64,000 nt of DNA, taken from positions 124,442,317 to 124,506,316 of the forward strand of contig CM043958.1 of assembly GCA_014529385.2 (NCBI GenBank). The letters run 5' to 3'. The DNA is from Adiantum capillus-veneris. Taxonomy: Eukaryota; Streptophyta; Polypodiopsida; Polypodiales; Pteridaceae. The notes under the pieces were generated by a model. It was not told where the DNA came from. It saw only the letters and a program-made list of their open reading frames with translations, and did not search any database. The position numbers and the translations under genes were made by a program. Of this stretch, positions 43,072-53,483 are shown piece after piece; the first letter of the stretch is position 1; every line of letters starts with the position of its first letter.

Positions 43072-44645
43072 GGCGCTCAGACCCTGTCTCACCGGAGCTA
43101 CAGGTGCACACAAGCCGGATGCAAGAAATGTCACCATGTGGTAGGAAAGGGGGGGTCAGAATCCCTCCCCCCATTATATATGTATAGATATGTGACGAGT
43201 GTTCCTTCATGTTTCAACGCAATCATCTTTCATTTTGAGAGTGCTTTTGGGATTTCTTGTGTTGGTTTTCAACACATGAAAGGTGTGCACTCTCACTTAT
43301 CTCTATGTCCTATTTATAAAAAATCAAATAAATAGGAATGTAAAATTGTGGGCCCATTTTAGCAACAATGACCTTGTTCATACAATTTCCTTGTCTATGT
43401 AGGCATTTGGTGTCAATGGTATACAAGATTTCATGTCAAGGAGCCACCTAATAAGTCCATAAATCATGACAAGTCAAAACATCATTATCACTCATCTTGA
43501 AGAAGGTCTACTATAAGCAATATGTGGCTACTTGTAGATGGAATCTTTGCACTGAGCTTAATCATCAATCGTTGGTGATGCTCTTTTCTTGCCACTACCA
43601 ACAAAATGCGGACTGCTACTTGCATTGCCTATTTACTTGAGCTATCATGAATTTGGGTCATGCAAGGTGGTCTTTGAATCATGATTAAAGGGCAAAAATG
43701 TTTATTATCATAGAAATTTTGGATAGTGAAAGGAAAATTAAATCCTCTATTATTTTACTTTTTTAAAAGCCTCATAGAACCCTCACTTTGGGTTTTTTTT
43801 AAAGTAGCATTTAGTGATGACGAGCTCTGTTTTCTTTAGGGCACAAATTTATAATAGGACAAAAATCCTACCCCAAGCATCTATTCATTGACCAACTTGG
43901 GCGAGTGATGAGAAGTTTTAGTCCTTCTAACCTTCCAATCCCTGATTGTTTCTAGACCAAAAACCGTAAATCCCCACAATCCTTTTCAATTTTAGTATAG
44001 CTACTTGTTTGTCTCTAATATGATCAAAGAACCAACAATAGACTTGTAGAGAATTTATGTCTAGTTGGAGTTGTTTGAAATGTATTTTTTCTCTATTTCT
44101 AGATTCTCATCATACTTACATGTGAATGTCCAATAGGTATCACATCTAAGCAGAGGAAGGCGTTCGGCTACAAGAAACTACGCTAAGAAGAGTGGGGCCT
44201 AGTGTTTCTCCCACCTCATAGATAGGGAAGCAAAAAGAAGACCCATATGGAGCAGCCTCTTTGGAAAGAATAGCGTGCCGCAAAAAACTACTTTAGGTAT
44301 ACTTTAATTAACACTAGTCTTGTAATGAGGGGCCACAAAAGTGGCTCGTGCCTAGATTCTAGCATTTTAAGCATAACTTTGGTGGATGTGACGTAAAAAC
44401 ATCATGAAACATCTTGAGCATCTTGTAAGTTCTTAGGATGTGTCTACGACTATGAGAGTCTTATTTACATTCGAGATGATAAAAATAAAGTTTCTACTTT
44501 TTTTTCAAAACTCACAATTTGCACAATTTGTGAGAGGATTGTATTGAGCACAACATAAAATTTACAAACCAACCTCAAACTCACGTTGAGCCTTGAGGTG
44601 TGGAAAATTACAAAATGGAAGTCTATCATCGCTCATCGAGGCTAA

Positions 44646-45377
44646 TCATAATTGGTGAACTATAGTTCTATGATTTTCCTTCTCATAGGTTGAAAACATG
44701 GCATGGGTACCACTAGACCAATCTTTCGAGTCTTGCTTGCTTCCGAGAATATATATTCTCACTCTGCTTTCTTGTATAATCTCAAGGTCTCCCTCAAACA
44801 CACAAGGGTTCCTTGATTGCCATATATGGTGAAAGAAGAAGTAACTGACAATTTGAGTGCAAATAAGAAGAGCAGGGTTTCCCATCTTCTTGCCACCAAG
44901 GAGCATATCAATCTTGAAGAACTTGATCTGCCATATCCTTTGGATCCACTTGCATATTTCTCTACCAGGCCTCTGATCGCCTGGCATTCCATGAAAAGGT
45001 GGGCCAAATCTTTACTAGCTATCCTACACCCCAAACAACGCTTGGACCCAATTCCTCTTTCTTGGATCTTTATGCTCGTTGATAGAGCACCCCACATCAC
45101 CTTCCATAAAAATATCTTCATAAACTGCGGCCACTTTGGTTTCCAGATGTTCTCCATGACTTCCTCTCACCGTTCTTCTTGCCATTGTCTCTTCCATATT
45201 TTGTTGAGGGGACCATATTACTTCTTCTCTTGCATTAATGCATGATAGATGCCTTTTAGAATGGGGTTTCCAGAAAAGACTACTTCTGAGCCATCTCCAG
45301 GAATTCCACTCAAACTCACATTCAGAGATTGGCATTACAACCTTGTACAGCTCTTGTACCACTCTATTGACTGACAA
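44646..45377 (-). pseudogene. LINE ORF2 zf-RVT domain and C-terminal tail
   Basis: Overlapping frames give PKWPQFMKIFLWKVMWGALS, then RGIGSKRCLGCRIASKDLAH with LFMEC: a zf-RVT module with Cys ligands CLGC, then H and C largely kept. The tail (EIIQESRVRIYILG, KDWSSGTHAMF) is the part shared with the short LINE ends elsewhere in this window. A frameshift near 44990 separates the knuckle and tail. Confidence 0.8.
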
Positions 45378-45681
45378 TATCTCATAGCCATTTAGTCAAT
45401 ACTAGGTTGCCAGTAAATCATGGTTTTCCATCTCTTATTGTTACCTTCCTAGGAGCGAACAAGCCAATGCAGACACTTATCATTCACTTAACTAGGAGTT
45501 TCTATCCAATAGGGGCTTTGTGGTGGTTCTAAAACTTTAGCGAGCTAGCGAGACCAGTGCAAGATGGAGTTCTTGAAGTACATGGTTTCTTCCCCCCAAA
45601 CGAATACCCGAGCTTCTCTTTTGCACTTCCTCACCACTTCCCCTAAGATGCCTCTTATACTTATGCTAGACCATGTTAGGG

Positions 45682-46960
45682 CTAAAAGTTTGTCGTGAAA
45701 TAGCTGCATCTAACATGTCCTTGGTCCATGATAGCATAAACTTGGTCTTGTTCAGCCAAGGAGATCATAAATTTGGCGCACAACACCTCAACATGGGAAA
45801 CTAGTTTAAGAATTTCTAGACCTCCTTGGTCCACTGGTCGAACAACTAACTCCCATTTGGCCCACCGCCATGGTCTGGAGGTTTTAGTGTTGTTTTTCAA
45901 TAAAAACCTTTGTACAGGTTTAATGAATCATTTCTAGTGACACTTAATCATCTTAATAAGTGGGTTGGTGAAGGCAATATAAGGGAGAATAAATGAATTT
46001 ATCACTTTAATCCATCTCAAGAATAGGAGAAGAGCATATTCCCACCTTCTCATTTTTGTTCTGACTTTTTCAAGCACCCAATGAAATCTTTGTTTGTGAG
46101 TTACATGCTTTCCTAACATTTTTGTGAGGAGGTGGTCATTGCCTGAAAGAGTCAAGCCTTGTATCTCCCCTTGTGCAGCAATGGCTTCGAGCATCGCGAT
46201 GAGAGATGCAATCTGATGGAAAAAGGCAACGGGGGGGCATCCCTGCTTAATAGACCTTTAGACCTCAAAGGATCCCACAATTTTGTCATTAAATAGGAGC
46301 TTTGACTGGCTACTAACGCGCAGAGTGGGAATGAGGCTACATAAGCGACGCCCAAATCCCAGAACTTCCATGACATCTTCTATATATGACCATGTTATTC
46401 TGTCATAAGCCTTGTCAAGGTCATGCTGTGCAGGAAGCATTCTTGCTTGGTGGAGGCTTCATATTTGATGCCCGCCATTTCTTCCAAGATGTTGTCATAA
46501 ATGGATCTTCCTTTAATGATCCCATGCTGATGGGGAGAGATGATCTTGTTCAGTAGGGGGGCTAGTCTTAGGGAAACCACCTTGGCAATAATTTTGTAAG
46601 CTACTTACATAATATTAATAGGGTGCCAATGCTTTAGTTGAGAGAAATAGACGTTTTTGGATGGGTTTTATAAGCCCTCTCTTCACACTTGTATCCAACA
46701 GCCCTTTGGTAATGGCTTGGTTAGCCAACCGCGTGATTAGGACGTTTAGATCATCCCAAATTTCTCTAAAGAATTGAGAAGTAGGTCCATCCCAATCGGG
46801 GGACTCCTCCTTGGCAAGGGCTTGCAATGCTAGTGAAAATTTGTCTTTGGAGAAAGCCACTTCTAGGTGGTTGGCTTTTGATTGGGGAACCTTCTTCTCG
46901 GCACTTTGAGGCAAAGTTGCTCTGGCTTCATCCACTTCTTGGGATTGGGTCTCTGGCTAG
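45682..46960 (-). pseudogene. LINE reverse transcriptase, catalytic block missing
   Basis: Readable pieces in order: EESPDWDGPTSQFFREIWDD (usual KAPGPDGF), GLIKPIQK, RLAPLLNKIISPHQHGIIKG, DLDKAYDRITWSYIEDVM (usual DxxKAYDxVxW, first catalytic Asp) and RSIKQGCPPVAFFHQIASLI. From there the sequence passes to GEIQGLTLSGND and then KVRTKMRRWE, a segment normally well downstream of the YADD motif. I see no (F/Y)ADD, so a deletion appears to have removed the polymerase active site. Several frameshifts are also present. Confidence 0.75.
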
Positions 46961-47027
46961 CCAATAATCTGGCTTAGATAGTTCATCATTGGACGAGACA
47001 TCTCATCTTGGTTCTACATTACATTCC

Positions 47028-47493
47028 CATTAGGAAGAGAATGGAGTCTAGGAGGGCCTCTTTATTTGACAGTTTAAGGGAGTCAAACCTTTAGTATTAA
47101 GAAAGCAATCAAAGGACAACTTTTGAATTCAAATAATCAAAATGGCTAGTTAATTTGAATTTAATTTTTTCCCCCAAAATGAAATTTAAAATCTAGTGGT
47201 CAAAACTATATCATGTAACATATCTATGGAAAGAGCTTGGTGTGTAGATTCTAGATCTTTAATCTCCACTCAAATTGGAAATCATATGTAGGAGTTATGG
47301 AAGGCCGAAAAATAATAAAGTTGTCTATCCCCTTTTTGGGGGGAAACGTGCATCGTTTGACCACTCTTACACCTCTCTTACACAGCCACCATTCTTGCAC
47401 ACATGGCATGCATCTATTTGTCAAAAAGTTAATCACCTCCATAATATCATGGCAAATAAAGAGGCCTTCCTAGAGCCCATCCTCTTCCTAATG
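47028..47493. mobile_element. 463-bp-type inverted-repeat element, copy C (inside LINE)
   Basis: Ends CATTAGGAAGAGAATGG and CTCTTCCTAATG form the same long inverted repeat as copies A and B; total about 466 bp. It interrupts the LINE ORF2 between endonuclease and RT. CATTC occurs on both sides (47022-47026 and 47495-47499), one base outside the ends, a candidate 5-bp target duplication. The ORF at 47275-47508 is incidental. Confidence 0.85.
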
Positions 47494-47509
47494 CCATTCT
47501 CATCATAGA

Positions 47510-48330
47510 GTAATTGGACGTGGCCCCAACTCTTCTTGACTTTCAAAGTCTGATCAGATAATATGCTTGATTAGAAGCTTCCGGTTGTAGGAAGGTCTCC
47601 CTAGATATAAATCTCGCCTTCTTGATCTCCTCAAGTTGTTCATTAGTCAAGTTATATTTAACTTCAAGCCATCACTTGTGCTCATCCTTGGTAGCTAGTT
47701 GAGCAGCCTTTCTTGAAGCTAGCCGATCCACCTCCGCTTTGAGATGCTTGAGGTGCACCTCACTAGCTTTTTTAATCCACGGGCCTTAGCTTTTGATGGC
47801 TTTTTTAATGCTTCAAATGAATAGATCCCAATCGTTAGGTTTATTGAGATCTACATATTTATTTAGCTTACCCAATTCTTTCTTGGTGAGGCTTCTGAAA
47901 AGATGGTCTTTAAGCAGGTGTGTCCCTATTATAAGAAACATTTTCTCCACTTTTCAGGTCTATCCCTCCCCTTTAGCTTTCTTGATTTGAATGTGTAAGG
48001 GCATGCGACAGATAGGCTTTTTGTTGAGATTACCTTCATCTCCAACATCGACAGGATCCATCTAGAGCCTGATGAGAGAAATAGCATCTTTCAAGCCTAG
48101 AGGCAATGTAGGAATACTGGAGACTTGTGTAAGTGAGCCCAGGCATGTTGTTCCAAGGGACCAACTCCCACAAATCAAACAAAGCCCACTTCTCACACAA
48201 GGTCAGTCATTTAGATTTTTCAGTGCCAGCCAACATACTGGTGAAACCTATTCTATCCTTACACTTCTCTACCATATTGAAATACAAAGGAGGGCCCAGA
48301 CTATTCAACTCAGTTTCTTAGTCTAAACAA
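47510..48330 (-). pseudogene. LINE ORF2 endonuclease C-terminal part and linker
   Basis: The minus strand matches the LINE at 6.2-7.24 kb, for example 47590-47650 against 7030-7080 (a GAGACCTTCCT string in both). The protein frame is broken throughout. It supplies the piece upstream of RT, showing that copy C inserted into a previously continuous LINE. Confidence 0.6.
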
Positions 48331-49492
48331 AAGCTTACATCGAGAGAAGACCCTTCATATCTAGAACTTCTTACATGATGATGATGGATATTTGGATATG
48401 GACATGTTCTAGATGTTGTTTGTGAGGGCAAAAAGAATGATTTAATAGTTGAAGATTATTAGTTCGCAAATGGTCCTCATGAAGATTACCTCCACAACCC
48501 AATGCAATTGAAGTATAGGATAGGATTGCAAACTTTGTACTACATAGGGATGATATGTTGGTGAGCCCTCAAGCTTAGCAACTTACTACATTGAATGTTC
48601 AAAGCTTGTGTTGTAGTTGGAAATTTTCCTAGGCAATCACCCTTCGTACAAGTGTATGAAGGATATCAAATTAGATTGACAAAAATGCAGATTGTTAGGT
48701 GGTTGCTCGATTAGAAAGTGAAGATTTTTCTAGAAAACAATGCGTCTAGCAGAAGAGACCCCAAGACCACAATGATCCTGTGGAAAGAGGAAACTACATT
48801 AAAAAAATTGCTCCATGTGGTTCCTAATCTGCATAAAAGATGATGCAATAGAACGAGATTGTGATGAATTTCTTTGAAGTAGTGTTTGATTCCCCGGTGC
48901 TCATGTATACCTTGCAAATAAAAGACAATGAGATTTCAAAGTTATACCCTACTTTGTGTCCCTACTACAATAAACCTATTGATTCAAAAGGTGCATCAAG
49001 GTAGTAGACCAAATTTGAGAATGGTACGAGCAAAGTAATATGTGGGCTCATGGAAAATTATTCTCAACAACACATAATAGAAGACCATGGTCTCAAAATT
49101 AAAGGATGAGTTTATCAATTTCAAAGATATGATGACATAGTGAAGGAACCAAATCAATATGTTGATAAAGCATACAAATAAGCTGCTCTAATTTTTTGTC
49201 AAATCCTCAAAGATCATTAAGAAAGACCTCACAAACAATGCAGCCTGTGAACCCTAGTATACAAAAATAATTGAAATATTGTTTGAGGCTTGGACCAAGG
49301 CCAACCAACCAAATCTAGCTAGTTGGATTCACACAGTGTCAATCTAGCATAAGCTAGCCAAAGCTTGACTCTCATACCATTTAGAAGAAAACATTGAAGA
49401 AGGATCCAAATAAGTGGAAGTAAAAGCACTAACATAAATTAGACATCTAGAATTTTGGAAATACACCAGATTCAAAGAAATGGAAGGATGAA
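48331..49492. other. Unclassified stretch
   Basis: No frame longer than about 84 codons and no recognised motif on either strand. Some plus-strand pieces look protein-like but are broken by many stops. Confidence 0.4.
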
Positions 49493-49778
49493 TGTAGATA
49501 CTAATAATGAGCCTTATACAAGTGCTTGTACATAACTGGATCTGGCATTTACAAGTTGTACTTATTATAGTAACTATAAAAGTATACATTCATTAGGAAT
49601 CCAGTCCGTTGAGTACCTATAAATAAGATCCACGACTGCATTTTGAGGGGCTCTCTTAGGAGATTTATCCTGAGTGTTTGTAACCATTGAGTTATTTCTC
49701 TTACTTTCATCTAGCTCTATTGTAATTAGCACTTGGTGCTAATTGTACTTTCCTTCATTATTTGAATATATTGTGTCG
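49493..49778 (+). repeat. Copia-type LTR (5'), short
   Basis: Starts TGTAGATACTAATAATG. It contains TATA-like CTATAAATAAG (49618-49628) and is followed by a PBS-like GTATCAGACTT at 49780, one of the usual initiator-Met sites with the leading TG changed. The second LTR is not in the window because a Tat-like array lies downstream. Confidence 0.5.
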
Positions 49779-49789
49779 AGTATCAGACT

Positions 49790-51021
49790 TTGTACATTTA
49801 GTTTATACAATATCTAATTTCCTATGCTTGTTTGAATTTTGATTTTGATTCTCCATTTGATATGACATCTAACTATACACCTCCAACGTGGAATAGCTAT
49901 TTGAGGCGACCAGCTCATTCCAATCTAGGAAAAATAGAAAAATAAAGTGTTTGTCTAATGTATTGCATGTACCCAGCATTATAAAGAACTTAATTTCTAT
50001 TGGGTGGACAGTTTGAGCAAGGTTTGTATAGGTGTGGTTTAATTTAGATTGTCTCTTTGTGGAACAACATAAGAAGAATGGAAGGTTGGTTATGCAAGAA
50101 AAGGAAGTGGAAAAAATGTTTACTTGGATGTAAATGTGCCCAAGATGAATGCTACCATGTTTGCACAAGTTGTAGGAGTTGTTTCAAATGTAGAGATGTG
50201 GCACAAATATATTAGTCATGTAGATTTGCAAATGCTAAAGATGATGTACACTAAAGAGATGGCTTTAGGTTTTCCAGCTTCTAAAGTTGTTGAAATGTAG
50301 AGAATTTGTGATGATTGTTGGTTTGGGAAGGAGGCAAAAATCATTGTTTCCTGATGACAAGCATGTAAGTAGAAATGTATCAAAATTAGTATGTATACAA
50401 ATGTATTGGAACTGTCCATACAAATGTATGGGGATTGACAAAGATTGCATCTATGGGTGGATGTAGGTAATATGTGAACCTCCTTGATGACCATAAAAAG
50501 AAGGCATGGATCTATTTTATGAAGTGGAAAAATGAGGCGTTTCTGAACTTTCAAAATTTCAAGGCAGATCATTTAGGGGCTCATGTAAGAGATAATGTGG
50601 CTACGAAATCTACAAGTGTGCAATAACAGGTTTTGAGTGGGCGGCAAGGGTTACCTAGTGTACGTTATGTTGAGAAGCCATGGAGTGGCAGGTTGCATAA
50701 AAGAATTAGTCCATCAAAGATATTAAGAAAAGGAAAGGAAAAATTTGATGATGCCCATGTGGCTACCAAATTCGAGTGTAGGTCATGATGATGGTGATAG
50801 TAGAAAATTGGATGCAAATAGGTTTACAAGATAAAGCACAATTTTGATGCTAGTGTGTGCAGGTACAAAGCAAGGCTTGTGGCCAATGGTTATGCACAAG
50901 CATATGCAATTGATTATGAGGATATAATTAGCCATGTAGCCAAGATGGCTACCATTGATGTGTTTATTGTATTGTAGCCTTAGGATGGGTGTGTTGAAAC
51001 AGATGGATTTCAATAAATTTT
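49790..51021 (+). pseudogene. Ty1/copia fragment: gag start, pre-integrase, RT entry
   Basis: After a gag-like start (MTSNYTPPTWNSY, near 49860) the frame jumps to the pre-integrase module (MWHKYISHVDLQMLKMM, then CDDCWFGKEAKI). Decayed integrase follows, then RT: RYKARLVANGYAQAYAIDYE and a segment matching the usual APVAKM...LHQMDVKNAF, where it stops at 51021 and the Tat-like array begins. Many stops and frameshifts are present; the Asp of the first RT motif is just at the junction. It is a target into which the Tat-like DNA was placed, or joined by recombination. Confidence 0.75.
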
Positions 51022-51062
51022 GCTAGAGACATGAATGCCTCTAGCCAAAAGGGGAGGGCTAA
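51022..51062 (+). mobile_element. Orphan 3' tail of a Tat-like element (pol end and PPT)
   Basis: Forty-one bases (from GCTAGAGACATGAATGCC to AAAAGGGGAGGGCTAA) are identical to 58730-58770, the end of pol and the PPT of the following element. They precede LTR1, where a normal insertion would show target DNA. LTR1 therefore also serves as 3' LTR of a now-lost upstream unit. Confidence 0.8.
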
Positions 51063-51876
51063 TGATGGGGGCTTTTCACAAGCCAATCTCCCATACCCCT
51101 CTTCTCTCGTCCCCACCCCATGTAAACCCCCTCTTATGGAGGGAGTGATAAAAGGCATTGGAAAAAAGTAAGAAAAAAATAAAGTATGACTATGTAAATA
51201 TATAAGAAAGGTAAAATAGGCCACCTCATGCCTGCGGGGTAGCCCATCCCCACCTTGCCTCCTTTTTCTTCACTGTTGCCCCGTCGGGTGTCCCTTTTCC
51301 TCTCCTCCACTCAAAAGGTCAACCCCCTCTCTCTTCCCTTTTTCCTTTCTCCTTTCTCTCTCCCCTCAAGCTACCCCACCTCTCACCAATAATGCACCCT
51401 AACTCACATGCAACTTACCCTATCTTCCAAAATAGTATACCCCACCCCCTCTTTCTCTCTCCTATCATATCCCATGACCCAAATACCCCCCTCTCTCTCT
51501 AAAGGGCGCCATGTCTCTTGTCTTGTAGCTAAATAACCTCCCCCACACTCACACACACTTAGTGTCACTGAAAAAGGTGCCCACAGACCCATCCCCACCC
51601 GGTGGTTACCTGATTTTTCTTGTGTTCACACACATCTGCACACAGATTCACCTCTGAGCACACTCCCCTCTCTCCCCTCTTGTAATTACTTTATTCTCCA
51701 TGTCACCTCTCACTTTTTTTTCATCAACCCATCTCTCTCTCTTAGTCTCTCTCATGAGACTGCTGTTCTGGCACATATACACACAGCCAGACAAGTGGGG
51801 CCCACAGTCACATGGCCTATGTAGATAATGATTTCTTCATTTTTAAATTCTAGAATTTCTCCCCCCCCTCCTCCCC

Positions 51877-51885
51877 TATATAAAG
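51877..51885 (+). promoter_or_regulatory. TATA box of LTR1
   Basis: TATATAAAG after a C-rich stretch, followed by GAGGGGTCACC. The same string is at 59605-59613 in LTR2. Transcription of the element would start shortly downstream. Confidence 0.75.
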
Positions 51886-52184
51886 AGGGGTCACCATCAC
51901 ACAAAAACACACAACATCACCAAAGAACACACTATGCACTGTGTGTGCCTAGTGCACACACACACACCCACACCATCACCATCACCACAATCACCATGCT
52001 TGTCTTGAGCATGACCTCTACACCCTTGGCTATGGGAGATGAAGGGCAACTAAATGAAGGATGATGTCCATAATCCTCGTGTGAGTCTTCGCCATCAACT
52101 CCCACCTATCCACCATGTGCTCTACCACTCTCTCCCTTCTCATTCCCCTACCCTCTTCTCCCCATTTCATCGCCGTATTCTCTA

Positions 52185-52190
52185 AATAAA
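52185..52190 (+). terminator. Possible polyadenylation signal in LTR1
   Basis: AATAAA within CTCTAAATAAATCTTGAGG, about 300 bases after the TATA box, a plausible place for the R/U5 end of the transcript. Confidence 0.4.
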
Positions 52191-52361
52191 TCTTGAGGTT
52201 TTGTGAGTATGTTTTCTTGCAATGTTTTGCCCATGTGAGGTGTGCGGAATCGCCACCTAGTCTTGTGTTTTGGAGTGAGCTTGTGTATGTGTGAAGGGTG
52301 TGCGGATTCGCCATCCTTTTGTGGTGCCTAAGTACTAAGCCGCTATACCCCCTCCCTCATT

Positions 52362-52362
52362 G

Positions 52363-52414
<52 letters not shown>
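52362..52414. repeat. (CT)n(CA)n microsatellite in LTR1
   Basis: CT tract passing into CA. In LTR2 the corresponding tract (60086-60132) is pure CT, so it changed after the LTRs separated. Confidence 0.9.
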
Positions 52415-52627
52415 TTGATCTCATTCCCTTTCCTCTTCATCATTACTCCCAAGCATCCATCTCTCTTGGATGAAAACTTTGTTATGGTGGTGTGTTGTTT
52501 GCGTCCTAGCCGCTGAAGCTAGGTGGTGCCCCCTGTTTGCTTTACCATGACAGGCTCGAGGCGCGCCATTCGGTCCCCGGTGTTTTAGAGGCCGTCGGGG
52601 TTCGGGGTTCGCTTTGCTCCCGTCATT

Positions 52628-52645
52628 TGGTGCCCCCACTGAGGA
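52628..52645 (+). promoter_or_regulatory. Tat-like primer binding site
   Basis: TGGTGCCCCCACTGAGGA starts two bases after LTR1. The tRNA is not identified. It is similar to the PBS of the 400-aa-ORF element at 17833. Confidence 0.7.
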
Positions 52646-53483
52646 TCTTTTCATGAAACCCTTCATTTTACAAGACTGAAACCCTTAAACTATTGTGAAT
52701 GGATGAATGGCTAGCAGGATTTTCTAATTGGACGACAGAAGAAGAAGAGCTCCAAGCACAACTAGACGAACTCCGCATCTTCATCGAAGCTCGAGTGCGA
52801 GGCGTAACGGTAATCGATTTGCAGTGGGAGAGTCAACCAACACGCCAAACCCGGTGGATATACATAGGCCAAGTGCCAAGAAGAAGAAGGAGAAGGTTGA
52901 AACCATGTCCGCAACCTACAACCAACCCACAACAACAAAATGGAAGGAGCTCTACACAATAGAGAATCAACACTATTCTACTTTGAGAATCGGGTAACTC
53001 AAGTCACCGAGGTAATTATCACAGTCAGTTTTCAAGTCGCACCTGATGCTGCAGCACAGATAACGAAAGCATTGGCTCACACTCTCACTACAGAAACTAG
53101 GGATCTACTGAGTTTGTTTCAGGAAAGAACACCACCCTCTCCCACAAGCTTGGACAGTGACTAAGCACCTCTAAGCTTCACATGAATCAGTACAACCTAC
53201 CTCAAGACAGATCACACATACCAACACGTGTATGCTCAATCAAGGTAATACTGGATTTGAAGGCTCACTACCAGGACGTCATTGACACCATGCCGGGTGG
53301 GGAGCGGTTTTTGGAGGTTCTGGCATCAGATCAACCATTTGTCTTACCTTTGGTACAAGGCAATGTACGGTTTGAAGTTTTAATCTATGTCCTAGTATAA
53401 GAGGGTATACACGCCTCCTTGTAAAGAAGAAAAAAACTTTTCCAAGTTAAGCAGTGTGTCTTTCTAGCTCTCTCTCAGTAATC
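52646..53483 (+). other. Leader of the Tat-like element with broken upstream ORFs
   Basis: Open frames at 52699-52962, 52728-52997, 52940-53164 and 53182-53400 follow each other in different frames. Pieces such as WTTEEEELQAQLDELRIF, SFQVAPDAAAQITKALAH and HYQDVIDTMPGGERFLEV look protein-like. Some Tat-group (Ogre-type) elements have an extra ORF before gag, and this may be its frameshifted remnant. That link is inference. Confidence 0.45.

Larger units (their letters stand above)
40961..44499. other. Unclassified stretch with several microsatellites
   Basis: No protein family is recognised. It contains (AG)n-(TG)n at about 41345-41380, (CT)n(GT)n at 41682-41719, G17 at 42394-42410, and two CT tracts at 42974-43069. 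The 98-aa minus ORF at 42177-42473 and the 127-aa plus ORF at 42952-43335 exist mainly because of low-complexity sequence. Confidence 0.5.
44500..48330 (-). mobile_element. L1-type LINE remnant, nearly full ORF2, interrupted
   Basis: Minus-strand order: endonuclease C-terminal part and linker (48.33-47.51 kb), inserted 463-bp-type element (47.49-47.03 kb), RT (46.97-46.1 kb), connection region (46.1-45.2 kb), zf-RVT (45.16-44.97 kb), tail (to 44.64 kb) and UTR (to ~44.5 kb). It belongs to the same family as 4.8-7.24 kb and 38.9-40.96 kb. Numerous stops and frameshifts make it dead. No poly(A) or target duplication was identified. Confidence 0.8.
51063..52625 (+). repeat. Tat-like LTR1
   Basis: 1563 bp, TGATGGGGGC to CTCCCGTCA. 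Highly CT-rich, with a (CT)n(CA)n tract near 52362-52414. Confidence 0.9.

Noticed and set aside
42952-43335. 127-aa plus-strand ORF with a Leu-Ser run
   Set aside because: It is produced by CT tracts; neither side has recognisable domains.
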